Assembly (NCBI RefSeq): GCF_900102495.1
Contig: NZ_FMVQ01000001.1
Coordinates: forward strand, 310,001 to 374,000
Direction of reading: 5' to 3'
DNA from: Nitrosospira sp. Nl5
GTDB lineage: Bacteria > Pseudomonadota > Gammaproteobacteria > Burkholderiales > Nitrosomonadaceae
DNA length: 64,000 nt
Shown here: piece by piece, positions 55,269-63,998 of the stretch
Numbering within the stretch: position 1 is the stretch's first letter
How the letters are laid out: every line of letters starts with the position of its first letter
Position numbers and translations under genes: made by a program
Notes under the pieces: generated by a model
Databases searched by the model: none
The model's input: only the letters and a program-made list of their open reading frames with translations
Told to the model about the DNA's origin: nothing

Positions 55269-58200
55269 CGTTACTGCTGCTGCCATGGCCGGTGTACGCG
55301 ATGCCCCCCGCATTATTCGTTGCGATAGGGTTAACAGCCGCGCAGGCGGCAATTGCGTCGACGGTTGCCACTATTGCCTCCATTGCCCTAACAATCGGCA
55401 CGACGGTATTTGGTGCGGTCCAGCAAAAAGCAGCTGCCAAGAAAGCGAAACGTCAGGCAGCCCGCGCGCGTGAAGATTTTCTCAACTCGCTGCAAGAGCG
55501 CACGCTCACACGCATCGCGACTGAAGCGCCGCACGTTCTTGTTTATGGCCGGTCTCGCGTAGGATCGGCAGTCGTCGCCGTGTTTTCAAGCGGAGAGAAC
55601 GAAGAATTTAAACACCTTGTTTGCATCCATGCCGCGCATGAGTGCGATGCAATCGAGGAAATCTACATCGAGGGCAAGGCGCTTGGCACGCTGGATGCGG
55701 ATGGCTTTGTCACCAGCGGGGAGTATTACTCCACCACCACGGAGAATAAAACCGAGACCTTCGCTACATCCCCGTTCACTCTGGCGCATGCGCCGAGCAG
55801 CGCGGTCAAGGTTATCGCCCAGGCACGCTTCACGGATTTGTTAAGGCCCGGCGTCTCCTGGATAGAACATAGAGAGGCAGCCTACACGCGGTCAGGAAAT
55901 ACGATTACCGTGACCGGTACGGTTTCCGTACGGCCCCCGGCAAACCCGGCGATAGTTGGCGTGCAGGTTATCGATTACCGGGTCACCTACCAGTACCAGA
56001 AAAACACGTCGCAAGTCAGGGTGAAGAGGCATCTCGGTACGGCGGATGATACGGCGGACGCTTCGCTGCTGGCTGAAGTCCCGGCGAAATGGGCGTCGAC
56101 CGCGGTGCTACGCGGATTCTGCTACACGGTTGTTCGGCTCGATCTGCGGCAAGCGGCATTCCAAGGCGGGCTGCCGGGTGTCGAAGTATTGCTGCGCGGC
56201 AAGAAACTGTATGACCTGCGCACCGGCCTGACCGCATGGAGCGATAACCCGGCGCTGGTCATTTACGATTATTTGACGTCGGATTTCTGCGGAGTCGATG
56301 CGGACGATCTGCCGGCGGCACACTTTATCACCGCGGCGAACGTCTGCGAGGAATCGCAATCATTCGGCAACCTGTACACGTGCAACGGCACGGTCACGGC
56401 TGATCAGGATCAAGCCAATGTGCTGGAAGCAATGGCTGATTCGATGGCGGGCGGCATCACCTCTACCACATGGGAGATATTTGCCGGCAAGTATGTCGCA
56501 CCAACAGTAGCGCTGACGCAACAAGATATTGTGGGCTCTTTAGCCGTTACCCCTGGAATTTCTCATGCGGATTTGATGAACGGGGTGCGTGGGCAGAATG
56601 TAACGGCAGAGAATCTCTACGTCGCCACGGACTATCCGCCTTACCAAAATGCGACGTATCTCGCTTCGGATGGAAAGGACAAGTACGCTGACATAAATTA
56701 CCCTTTCACCGACACTGCGCAGCGGGTGCATAACCTCGCTCGGATAGAGGTAGAAGACCAACGTAACGGTTTCACCTTTAAAGCACAGTTCTCGTATAAA
56801 GCATGGGATATTCACGTAGGTGATCGGGTTACATTTACAGGCGCTTTCTTCGGTCAGACGCTCAAGGTCTATCGCGTAACCGACAAGAAATATTCTCCGG
56901 ATTCGTCAATCGAGCTGACGATGAAAGAGGACGCGGCAAGCATCTGGGACCTGGCCGATACCGTCACAATTGACGATACGCCGAATTCCGATCTACCCGA
57001 TCCGTTCGTCTCGGCTCCGCTGAGTTTCGTCACCTGCGATTCAGGCACTGACGCGCTGCTGATTCAGCAAGACGGCACGGTTGTTTCGCGGATCCATGTC
57101 ACCCTCGGCACGACTGCGCTGGCGTCCGGCTTAATCGAGATCGAGTGGAAGCGCGACTCGGAAACAGCATGGCGTAAAACGACAGTCACTGGCGACGAAA
57201 CCGAGGCTTACCTGTCTCCGGTGGAAGATGCAGTCTGGTATGTGGTGCGAGCGCGTACGGTCAATCCGTACTTCAACGTTAAATCCGATTGGGTTTATGC
57301 GGATTTACACGAAGTACTCGGCAAGAGCGAGCCGCCGGCAGATATCACGGATTTATCCATCGACGGCGCGATCCTGACATGGACGGAAGTCACTGATCTT
57401 GATCTGGCCGGGTACGTTTTCCGCTACCACTTCGGTACAAATCTGGATTGGGGAACCGCTGTTGCGCTTCACAGCGGCATAGTAACCGACTCGCCCTTTA
57501 ACCTGATCGCGCTGCCCTACGGCTCCGTGACGATCATGGGGAAAGCAGTTGATACGAGCGGCAACGAGTCGGTCAACGTTGCCACGGTGTTCGCCAATCT
57601 TGGTGATGCGCCCGTTGCCAACGTTTTAGCGACAAACGAGTTCGGGCCGACATTCCCCGGCACGCTGGATAACTGCACCGTATCCGATGGCGTCGTCATT
57701 GCGAACGCTGCCGATTCATTCTATGGAGACGATGCGCAGTCGTTCTTTGGCCTGGATGCCAACTCTTTCTATAAGCCAGCCGCTGGCTTTGGAAAGATGG
57801 TCTACGAAACGGAGCTAATGACGGTCGCATCCGTGCTGACCGGATCGAAAATGACGCTTGCCCTTGTCACAGAGGGCGTGGATGTCGTTGTCGAGTATCG
57901 GATTTCAGGCGAAGGATCGTTCTACGGACCGGACAGCGAATCGTTTTATGGCGCTGACAGTGACGGCTTCTATGTCCCGGGACCGGAGGCGTTCGACGCT
58001 ATTACATCGACAGGCTTCGATGCAAATAACCCGGACTCGTTTTATGCGGTTGATGTAGCGAACTTCAACCCGGCAAGCCCGGATAGTTTCGTTGCCGTCG
58101 ATCTGGCGGAGTTTTCTTCCACCGGTTCTTTCTACGGGACAGGCACGGCGGTGTATCTGCCTTGGCCAGGGCAGATTAGCGCGAAGAATGCCGATTACCA

Positions 58201-58510
58201 GTTCCGGATCACCGTCGGCTCGGGGGACGCGCAGGGCAAGATTTCGGGCCTGACGGTGACGATTGATGCGCCGGATATTGTCGAGAGCATTGCAGACCTT
58301 GCCATCAGTTCTAGCGGGACGGCCATCCCTTACACGAAAGATTTCACCAGCATCAAAACTGTAAACGCCCAGCTACAGGCTAACGGCTCGGGCGCGGTGA
58401 CGGTCGAGATTGATAAGACATCTCCACTAGCGCCAACGATCAAGGCTTACAACGCATCACACATCGCAGTTTCAGGCGCAACAGCCGATCTCTTTATTCA
58501 GGGCTATTAA
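55250..58510 (+). CDS. Tail tip / host-specificity (J-like) protein
   Basis: 1086 residues. N-terminal hydrophobic segment (ALLALLLLPWPVYAMPPALF) followed by Ala-rich helix; then the J-like body: TLTRIATEAPHVLVYGRSRV, LVCIHAAHECDAIEEIYIEG, NPALVIYDYLTSDFCGVDAD, ADSMAGGITSTTWEIFAGKY. Fibronectin-like region around 690-800. From ~810 to ~960 there are aromatic repeats of the form D-x-SFYG. It should form the tail tip contacting the receptor. Overlaps the DUF6950 gene by 19 bp. Confidence 0.88.
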   Translation: MRLALLALLLLPWPVYAMPPALFVAIGLTAAQAAIASTVATIASIALTIGTTVFGAVQQKAAAKKAKRQAARAREDFLNSLQERTLTRIATEAPHVLVYGRSRVGSAVVAVFSSGENEEFKHLVCIHAAHECDAIEEIYIEGKALGTLDADGFVTSGEYYSTTTENKTETFATSPFTLAHAPSSAVKVIAQARFTDLLRPGVSWIEHREAAYTRSGNTITVTGTVSVRPPANPAIVGVQVIDYRVTYQYQKNTSQVRVKRHLGTADDTADASLLAEVPAKWASTAVLRGFCYTVVRLDLRQAAFQGGLPGVEVLLRGKKLYDLRTGLTAWSDNPALVIYDYLTSDFCGVDADDLPAAHFITAANVCEESQSFGNLYTCNGTVTADQDQANVLEAMADSMAGGITSTTWEIFAGKYVAPTVALTQQDIVGSLAVTPGISHADLMNGVRGQNVTAENLYVATDYPPYQNATYLASDGKDKYADINYPFTDTAQRVHNLARIEVEDQRNGFTFKAQFSYKAWDIHVGDRVTFTGAFFGQTLKVYRVTDKKYSPDSSIELTMKEDAASIWDLADTVTIDDTPNSDLPDPFVSAPLSFVTCDSGTDALLIQQDGTVVSRIHVTLGTTALASGLIEIEWKRDSETAWRKTTVTGDETEAYLSPVEDAVWYVVRARTVNPYFNVKSDWVYADLHEVLGKSEPPADITDLSIDGAILTWTEVTDLDLAGYVFRYHFGTNLDWGTAVALHSGIVTDSPFNLIALPYGSVTIMGKAVDTSGNESVNVATVFANLGDAPVANVLATNEFGPTFPGTLDNCTVSDGVVIANAADSFYGDDAQSFFGLDANSFYKPAAGFGKMVYETELMTVASVLTGSKMTLALVTEGVDVVVEYRISGEGSFYGPDSESFYGADSDGFYVPGPEAFDAITSTGFDANNPDSFYAVDVANFNPASPDSFVAVDLAEFSSTGSFYGTGTAVYLPWPGQISAKNADYQFRITVGSGDAQGKISGLTVTIDAPDIVESIADLAISSSGTAIPYTKDFTSIKTVNAQLQANGSGAVTVEIDKTSPLAPTIKAYNASHIAVSGATADLFIQGY

Positions 58511-59377
58511 ATGTCACTACTGCCAGCAGTAACAGAGGTATCCGATACCTACCCATTGCCGAGCAACGCCACAGCGCGGCTCGGTTTTTCCAGGTTATGG
58601 ACTGCCATCAATGAATTTTTCCAGAAGTCTGAACTCGATCTGGCGTCTGCCGCAACGCTCGACATTGGCGCTCAGTTATCGACAAAGCTCAGGATCACCG
58701 GCACGACCGGGCCCATAACATCGCTGGGGGCGACCTACCGAGGGCCGATTCAGCTTCGGTTCGCAGGAATAGTGACGATCACGCACAACGCGACGACTCT
58801 GCGCTGCCCAGGTGGAGCAAGCGTCACCACGGCGGCGAATGATGTATTGATGGCGTGGCCTATCGCCTCTGTCAGCGGCACGCTCGACGGTTGGCAGCTT
58901 GTCGCTCTTGACAGGATTGCTCCGATCACTCAAGGCGGGACCGGTGCCGCCACCGCAGCGGCGGCTTTCACGGCGATAAAACAAGCCGCCACCACCTCGG
59001 CGACTGGGGTGGCGGAACTCGCCACGGATGCCGAAGCGCAGGCAGGGACGGACGCAGCCCGAGTGGTCACGCCAGATAACTTGGGCGCCACGGTTATTGG
59101 CATCGGGCAAACAAGTCAGCAATTAGTCGCCAGCCGTGCTTATAACACCGTCTACACCAATTCAACGGGCAGGCCGATTTTAGTAAACGTGCAACTGTCC
59201 TCGACTGCTGGCCATACAGCCCAGTTGACTCTCGGTTCAGGAGTGGTTGTCCAAGGATCATCGATTAGCGGAGCAGGTGGCTCAGCCGTTGCATGGGTGG
59301 TCCCTGCTGGAGAAACCTATAAGGCCACGGTTAACGCGGGGACCGGATCAATAGTCGGCTGGACTGAACTGAGGTGA
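58511..59377 (+). CDS. Tail fibre protein
   Basis: 288 residues. Short N-terminal attachment region, then beta-rich repeats: PITSLGATYRGPIQLRFAGI, ITQGGTGAATAAAAFTAIKQ, a classic phage fibre GGTGAxT hinge, ATDAEAQAGTDAARVVTPDN (fibre repeat) and a C-terminal knob-like half. The start follows the J-like stop directly. Receptor not predictable. Confidence 0.85.
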   Translation: MSLLPAVTEVSDTYPLPSNATARLGFSRLWTAINEFFQKSELDLASAATLDIGAQLSTKLRITGTTGPITSLGATYRGPIQLRFAGIVTITHNATTLRCPGGASVTTAANDVLMAWPIASVSGTLDGWQLVALDRIAPITQGGTGAATAAAAFTAIKQAATTSATGVAELATDAEAQAGTDAARVVTPDNLGATVIGIGQTSQQLVASRAYNTVYTNSTGRPILVNVQLSSTAGHTAQLTLGSGVVVQGSSISGAGGSAVAWVVPAGETYKATVNAGTGSIVGWTELR

Positions 59378-59655
59378 GTATGAAATATTTCAAAGATGCG
59401 CAAAATAACGTCTATGAGTTCGAATCCGACGGCTCGCAAGACAAATTTATACGGCCTGAGCTAACGCCCATAACCAAGGCAAAGGCTGACGCGTTGAGAG
59501 CGCCGGTTCTTTCAAATGCCGAGTTCAATGCAATTGTGGATGCTCAGTTAGATGCGGCAGACCTCAAGATAATTCGCGCAATTACCGAGGGCGATACAGC
59601 AAGAATTGAAGAACACAAAGCGGCTCAGGCGGCCCTACGGGCGACACGCAAATAA
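59374..59655 (+). CDS. Small fibre-associated protein
   Basis: 93 residues from GTG 59374 (or ATG 59380). KYFKDAQNNVYEFESDGSQD then FIRPELTPITKAKADALRAP looks like the short proteins encoded after fibres, with DxxxxxVYxFxxDG as in tail-fibre-assembly chaperones, and a helical C-terminus. GTGA overlap upstream, TAATG overlap downstream. Confidence 0.65.
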   Translation: MSMKYFKDAQNNVYEFESDGSQDKFIRPELTPITKAKADALRAPVLSNAEFNAIVDAQLDAADLKIIRAITEGDTARIEEHKAAQAALRATRK

Positions 59656-59975
59656 TGGGCGCGGTGACGAAACGCATAACCAAGGGGTCAGCGCTCACTC
59701 TTGAAGAGTACGACGCGAACCTGGACGCAGTAAACATACTGCGCACGCTGCCCACCGGGGAGTGGAAACAGGTTCCATCCCTTTTCCGATTGCTCCTGAA
59801 AGGCACAGGCACTTGCACAGTCGATGCGCGTAATACGGCAGGGACGATCACAGCAGGCCTGTACATCTATACAGCCGCGGCAGCCACAAATCAAATCGAA
59901 TATCCATACCTGGGCGCTGACGCAATAGAAATCCGCGTCACGCTCACCGGTACTTGCACAGCGGAGGTCATATGA
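59655..59975 (+). CDS. Phage tail-region hypothetical protein
   Basis: 106 residues. KGSALTLEEYDANLDAVNIL at the start is a motif of phage fibre and appendage proteins that leads into a beta domain (SLFRLLLKGTGTCTVDARNT, ITAGLYIYTAAAATNQIEYP). Probably a short adhesin or adapter. ATGA overlap with the next gene. Confidence 0.65.
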   Translation: MGAVTKRITKGSALTLEEYDANLDAVNILRTLPTGEWKQVPSLFRLLLKGTGTCTVDARNTAGTITAGLYIYTAAAATNQIEYPYLGADAIEIRVTLTGTCTAEVI

Positions 59976-60337
59976 GCGGTTATCCAGTCGTCATTCGGGC
60001 TGAAGTCGAAGGCATCGGCACGTCCGACGAGATCGACAACCAGTCCACAACACCGGCATCCAAAACATTCGCGTCTGGTCTACTCTCCCTGACGCTTGCC
60101 TATTTCGATATGGGCAGCGCTGCGGGGAAGGCTATCTATGTCGTGTTCGATGCGCTGGACACAGCCGACGCGGCCACCAAGCTAGGGGTGGCAACCAGCC
60201 GGGAAACGGTGTTCCTCGACGAGCGCCGCACGTTCCAATTCAGCGCGGAGACGCCCTGTTACCGGGTTGATATCAAGTCTCACACGGCCGAAACGGGCGC
60301 CAGCAAAATAGCGATTGGCGGGAAAGTGCCGGTATGA
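59972..60337 (+). CDS. Phage tail-region hypothetical protein
   Basis: 121 residues from ATG 59972 (ATGA overlap). Beta-rich with VVIRAEVEGIGTSDEIDNQS, LTLAYFDMGSAAGKAIYVVF, ETPCYRVDIKSHTAETGASK. No family recognised; part of the string of appendage genes at the tail end. ATGA overlap downstream too. Confidence 0.6.
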   Translation: MSGYPVVIRAEVEGIGTSDEIDNQSTTPASKTFASGLLSLTLAYFDMGSAAGKAIYVVFDALDTADAATKLGVATSRETVFLDERRTFQFSAETPCYRVDIKSHTAETGASKIAIGGKVPV

Positions 60338-61389
60338 TCAATGAGCGCGTTTCAAACCTGATCGTGTCGTCAGGCTCGGCCGATGCGGTACCGAGCGCCA
60401 AGTACATCGGTTATTGGCCGATGTCGATGTGGCTATCGCCAACCACTTGGGATTTTCTCACTCAGGTCGGCACGGCTGCCATCGACACGACAAATAACTG
60501 GATCACCGGATTCACATCGTCGGCCTGGGCAGTGGCTGGAACACCTGTAAAAGTCAGGGCTACTGCCACCTTTCCCGCCGGGCTTTCGTCCACCATCGTC
60601 TACTATGCCGGAAAGCCAACTGCCGACCGGTTAACTCTGCACCTGACGGAAGCGGCAGCCCTCGCCGGAACTGGCATAGTGGATATCACATCACAGGGGA
60701 CCGGTGACGTTACCATTTATCCGGCGTTCGTGAAGGACTGGAGCGGGCAGGGGAATGACCTGCTTTACGGCGACATCTTCGATACGCAAGTGTTCGCGAC
60801 ATTCCCTTACATGAGCACGATTTCAAGCGGCAGCGTGGATGGTTCCGTTGGTCGTCTGCCGGTGGCGGCTCTATCCGCGCAATTCGTCTGGCCAACCGAT
60901 ACATTCCTTTGCTTTTTCCGTGCGAAGTTCGGCACGCTCGTCGCCGGGCGATCATTCTTCGGGAATGGCGTCAGCGGTGCGAGCCACGGCCCGCGCTTTA
61001 ACATCGGCTCGGCGGATACCAGCAAACTTAACTTGCAGGTCGCGCATGCCGGCACGGTAATCAGCGCCACGTCAGCCGCCGAGGCCTGCTCAATAACAAC
61101 CGAGCATCACATTGCCCTGGCGCTTGAAGGCCCGACGGGTAGGGCAACGGTGTGGATCGATGGCGAGCGGGATCTGAATATCGGTTCGCTGAGTCTTTCG
61201 ACCGTAGCAGCTTTGAATTTCACGACTGACCTGCGGCTCGGCGGGGTGAACTCCACCAACTCGCACGCGGCCGGATTCTGCGATTATCACGTGCTCGCTT
61301 GGACTGGTTCGCTACCTTCGAATATTGACACGCTGATGCGGCGGATCGCTGCGACGCGCTATCACCGCCTATCGGCTAGCGACTTATGA
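60334..61389 (+). CDS. LamG-like adhesin domain protein
   Basis: 351 residues. An N-terminal beta domain leads to a concanavalin/LamG-like fold at about 150-340: SAQFVWPTDTFLCFFRAKFG, ITTEHHIALALEGPTGRATV, WIDGERDLNIGSLSLSTVAA, FTTDLRLGGVNSTNSHAAGF, CDYHVLAWTG. Such folds bind carbohydrates; probably a tail appendage recognising surface glycan. Followed by a lyase-like protein. Confidence 0.78.
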   Translation: MINERVSNLIVSSGSADAVPSAKYIGYWPMSMWLSPTTWDFLTQVGTAAIDTTNNWITGFTSSAWAVAGTPVKVRATATFPAGLSSTIVYYAGKPTADRLTLHLTEAAALAGTGIVDITSQGTGDVTIYPAFVKDWSGQGNDLLYGDIFDTQVFATFPYMSTISSGSVDGSVGRLPVAALSAQFVWPTDTFLCFFRAKFGTLVAGRSFFGNGVSGASHGPRFNIGSADTSKLNLQVAHAGTVISATSAAEACSITTEHHIALALEGPTGRATVWIDGERDLNIGSLSLSTVAALNFTTDLRLGGVNSTNSHAAGFCDYHVLAWTGSLPSNIDTLMRRIAATRYHRLSASDL

Positions 61390-62204
61390 CGCTTCTTTTC
61401 GATGGGCGTTTCACCACGACGCCTGATTTCAGCGCTTACAACCGCATAGAGTTATCGCCGTCAGGTGACGACCAGCCGCCCTATGCCGGCGGGGTGCTTG
61501 GGCAATACGAGATCGTGACCGATCCGGTTGGGACCGATCCTGTCGCGAAACTCACTGCAATTTCCTCCACACTAGCGCGCACGGAAATGCGCCCGTTTCA
61601 AAAGGATATCGTGTCCGGCGGTCCTGATTTCGGCGAGCTATGGTATGCCTGGTGGGATTTATTCCCTGCGGATTGGGTGGATGAGATACCCGGACCCGCC
61701 AATGCAGAGAGTAGCCTTCTGAGCGGCACGAAGGACATCATTGCGCAGGGGCATGCTTATGACGATGTCGCAGACTCGGGGCATTACCCGCAATTTGCAA
61801 TGTACGTGCAGGGACAGCGGATTAAATTCCTGCGCACCTATGATACCGCTGCCACTACAACGCTCGTCGCACCGAACTTAACCGTTCATGGTTCGTGGCC
61901 TTTAGTCAAAATGGTGTGGATCGAGTGGGTATTGCACGTCAATTGGGCCGCGAGCTCCAACGGATTCTTTCATCTCTATAAGGATCGCCGGCTGGTCTAC
62001 AGCGAGACCGGCGCGCCGAATACATATAACGATACGGCCGGGCCGTTCTTCAAGACGGGATTTTACAAATACTACGGTCCGCTCTCGCCGATAACGCGCG
62101 TCCGTTACAGCAAAGGCGTGGTGATTGGCGACAGCACATCGTCTTACCTTGAGGTAACCGGTCATTCCGCACTCGAAGCCGCGACCATCAGGCGGACAAC
62201 GTGA
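61386..62204 (+). CDS. Polysaccharide-lyase-like (heparin lyase I fold) tail protein
   Basis: 272 residues. Jelly-roll signature of the heparin-lyase-I/polysaccharide lyase group: ARTEMRPFQKDIVSGGPDFG, ELWYAWWDLFPADWVDEIPG, FAMYVQGQRIKFLRTYDTAA, WIEWVLHVNWAASSNGFFHL, YKDRRLVYSETGAPNTYNDT, KTGFYKYYG. In these families the concave face holds the active site. Likely a depolymerase for host capsule or a glycan-binding appendage. Confidence 0.8.
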   Translation: MTLLFDGRFTTTPDFSAYNRIELSPSGDDQPPYAGGVLGQYEIVTDPVGTDPVAKLTAISSTLARTEMRPFQKDIVSGGPDFGELWYAWWDLFPADWVDEIPGPANAESSLLSGTKDIIAQGHAYDDVADSGHYPQFAMYVQGQRIKFLRTYDTAATTTLVAPNLTVHGSWPLVKMVWIEWVLHVNWAASSNGFFHLYKDRRLVYSETGAPNTYNDTAGPFFKTGFYKYYGPLSPITRVRYSKGVVIGDSTSSYLEVTGHSALEAATIRRTT

Positions 62205-62422
62205 ACAAAGAAATCATCGACCAGACAGCGCATTTCACTGTTGCGTTCGCTTTTATGTGCGCTTTCATGTGGCCTCTGCCGTGGTGGGAAGCTGCGCTTC
62301 TCGTCATGCTCGGCGCGTTCATGCGCGAATTGAATCAACATGATTGGGATTGGCGAAGGGTCGGAACGCTGGACTTATCATTTTTCGCAATAGGGGCCGC
62401 ATCTGCGGCCTTTTTACTTTAG
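62201..62422 (+). CDS. Small membrane protein of the lysis region
   Basis: 73 residues from GTG 62201 (GTGA overlap). Two hydrophobic helices (FTVAFAFMCAFMWPLPWWEA; ALLVMLGAFMRELN) and a third at the C-terminus (SFFAIGAASAAFLL). His/Asp-rich HDWDWRRV loop. Could assist holin action; unassigned. Its last codons form the terminator at 62395. Confidence 0.65.
   Translation: MNKEIIDQTAHFTVAFAFMCAFMWPLPWWEAALLVMLGAFMRELNQHDWDWRRVGTLDLSFFAIGAASAAFLL
62395..62415 (+). terminator. Terminator in the last codons of the 62201 gene
   Basis: GGCCGC-ATCT-GCGGCC followed by five T, overlapping the end of the coding sequence, before the next gene at 62432. Another late-operon terminator needing antitermination. 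Confidence 0.78.
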
Positions 62423-62431
62423 GAGATCGAA

Positions 62432-62608
62432 ATGCCGAGAGCCGTGTGGGAAAAAGTGAAAACCGAGGCCGAGAAATTCAATGATGTTTTGGATGACAAG
62501 GCCGACGAGCAGCTGCAGAAGGTAAAAGAGTCGCGCTATACCGGCCTGATTCTGGGCGGGGTCGCCCTGATCGCTATTGCGCTGATTGTCCTGCTGGCAG
62601 CCTATTAA
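62432..62608 (+). CDS. 58-residue membrane protein
   Basis: Starts at ATG 62432 with AGGAG upstream. Charged N-terminal helix (KVKTEAEKFNDVLDDKADEQ), then one C-terminal transmembrane helix (GLILGGVALIAIALIVLLAA). Short, too small for standard ORF lists. May be a holin partner or a pinholin-like protein; function unknown. Confidence 0.65.
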   Translation: MPRAVWEKVKTEAEKFNDVLDDKADEQLQKVKESRYTGLILGGVALIAIALIVLLAAY

Positions 62609-62610
62609 TC

Positions 62611-62781
62611 GTGGATGCGAATGTCGTGATGTGGGTTGCCGGACAGTTAATTGTGGCAGCTGCGATTTACGGCGGGATACGCGCCGACATACGCAGCATC
62701 CATCAACGCATTGAACACGCCGAAAAATCTCTGGTCGAGGCGCATACGCGAATCGATCGCATGCTGGAGCGCGGACATTGA
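62611..62781 (+). CDS. Small membrane protein, possibly lysis accessory
   Basis: 56 residues from GTG 62611, two bases after the previous stop. One N-terminal helix (VMWVAGQLIVAAAIYGGIRA) followed by a charged coiled helix (SIHQRIEHAEKSLVEAHTRI), the layout of i-spanin-like or holin-regulator proteins. TGA overlaps the holin start (ATTGA). Confidence 0.6.
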   Translation: MDANVVMWVAGQLIVAAAIYGGIRADIRSIHQRIEHAEKSLVEAHTRIDRMLERGH

Positions 62782-62984
62782 AGCAGAAGCGGAAGAGTAA
62801 GACGCTCTGGTTTAATGGTCTGCTTGGCGCTTTATCTACCGGGCTCGCCGGGCTGGAATTCTTCACCGGCTTCTTGAAAGAATTTGTACCCGGCTGGGTG
62901 TATGTCGCGCTGCTCCTGGTATGCGCGGCGAATAACGCTATCAACTGGCTCCTGCGGCTTAAGACTACGGAGGCCGTGAAATGA
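62778..62984 (+). CDS. Putative holin
   Basis: 68 residues from TTG 62778. Basic N-terminus, then two hydrophobic helices (LLGALSTGLAGLEFFTGFLK; GWVYVALLLVCAANNAINWL) and a short tail, a class II-like holin topology, directly before the endolysin. It would open the inner membrane at lysis. Family not certain. Confidence 0.72.
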   Translation: MKQKRKSKTLWFNGLLGALSTGLAGLEFFTGFLKEFVPGWVYVALLLVCAANNAINWLLRLKTTEAVK

Positions 62985-63163
62985 AATTCGTTCTGAAGCA
63001 ATTGAAAGTGGGGCGGTACGCGGGGCAATGGCGCTTCGCAATCGTCGCCGCGAATAATGAAAAGATCGATCCGCGGCAACTGTACAACGAACGTGAAGGC
63101 GCTGAGCGCGCGATAGAGCTAATACGGTCGATGAGGGACGCTCCTGTGGAGGTGATCGAGTGA
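62981..63163 (+). CDS. YegP-like / DUF1508 protein
   Basis: 60 residues. FVLKQLKVGRYAGQWRFAIV, AANNEKIDPRQLYNEREGAE matches the DUF1508 pattern (small beta-alpha repeat unit, one copy). Often found near lysis genes of phages. Function unknown. ATGA overlap upstream, GTGA downstream. Confidence 0.75.
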   Translation: MKFVLKQLKVGRYAGQWRFAIVAANNEKIDPRQLYNEREGAERAIELIRSMRDAPVEVIE

Positions 63164-63675
63164 TCAAGCCATCTCCAACACAAATCCGGCAAGCCCGGTC
63201 CGCGGTTGCTGTCATGGTTCTGGCGGCGTCGACGCTTGTCGGGATCGCCGTACACGAGGGCTATAAAGATGAGGCATACATTCCTGTTGTGGGTGATGTT
63301 CCTACTATCGGTTTTGGTAGCACCGATGGCGTTCGTATGGGCGACCGCATTACTCCTCCACGTGCGCTTGTAAGACTGCTCGATGAAGTCGAGGGCGTCT
63401 ATGCCGCCGGAGTGAAAAAGTGCGTCACTGTGCCGCTATACCAGCACGAATATGAAGCATATGTGAGCCTGGTTTATAACATTGGGGTTGCGGCCTTCTG
63501 CCGCAAGGCAAAGCCCGGCAAACCGCCTAATCTGATTGACCTGATCAATGCCGGGAAATATTCGGAAGCCTGCGAGCGCATCAATGCATTCAAGTATGGG
63601 CCGGGTAGGAAAGTATTGCCTGGGCTGGTGAAACGGCGGGCGGAGGAAAGCAAGTTGTGCAGGGGCGAGGCATGA
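63160..63675 (+). CDS. SAR endolysin (GH24 lysozyme)
   Basis: 171 residues from GTG 63160. Residues 16-32 (AVAVMVLAASTLVGIAV) are a weakly hydrophobic Ala/Gly/Ser-rich signal-anchor-release segment, followed by the catalytic T4-lysozyme triad HEGYKDEAYIPVVGDVPTIG (Glu, Asp, Thr in the E-8-D-5-T spacing). Later EAYVSLVYNIGVAAFC and GRKVLPGLVKRRAEESKLC are typical GH24. It is exported by Sec and activated on release. Confidence 0.92.
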   Translation: MIKPSPTQIRQARSAVAVMVLAASTLVGIAVHEGYKDEAYIPVVGDVPTIGFGSTDGVRMGDRITPPRALVRLLDEVEGVYAAGVKKCVTVPLYQHEYEAYVSLVYNIGVAAFCRKAKPGKPPNLIDLINAGKYSEACERINAFKYGPGRKVLPGLVKRRAEESKLCRGEA

Positions 63676-63998
63676 GCCATGCAGTTACCTTCTGCTGGCG
63701 CAATGGAGCGACAACCGTGGAAGTCTTGCCAGAGGGACAAAAGTCCTTCCTGTTCCGCTTCCACGTTGACGCGAGCCAGATCCCCGGGGACGTCCTTTCT
63801 GCCTGCGTGGTGGCCGAGGTTGACGAATACGAATGCGAGATCAAGGCATGGGGTGGAAGGCGCGGCCCGACGACCGCTGACCGGAAAGCGATCGCCGAGT
63901 TTTGCCGGATGCGCGGATATGTCGAGGTTTACTGGTGGCGCTACAAAAACGGATGCGCGCCGAAAAAGGTTTGGCTGTATCAGGTATTTCCGGTTTGA
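63672..63998 (+). CDS. Hypothetical protein after the endolysin
   Basis: 108 residues from ATG 63672 (ATGA overlap with the endolysin stop). VTFCWRNGATTVEVLPEGQK, SFLFRFHVDASQIPGDVLSA, CVVAEVDEYECEIKAWGGRR, then a Trp/Lys-rich end. Not an Rz-type spanin (no transmembrane helix or lipobox). Function unknown. Stop lies at the window edge. Confidence 0.65.
   Translation: MSHAVTFCWRNGATTVEVLPEGQKSFLFRFHVDASQIPGDVLSACVVAEVDEYECEIKAWGGRRGPTTADRKAIAEFCRMRGYVEVYWWRYKNGCAPKKVWLYQVFPV

Noticed and set aside
62432-62608. Frameshift in the 58-residue membrane protein
   Set aside because: Re-reading the bases at 62579-62590 gave one continuous frame to TAA 62608.
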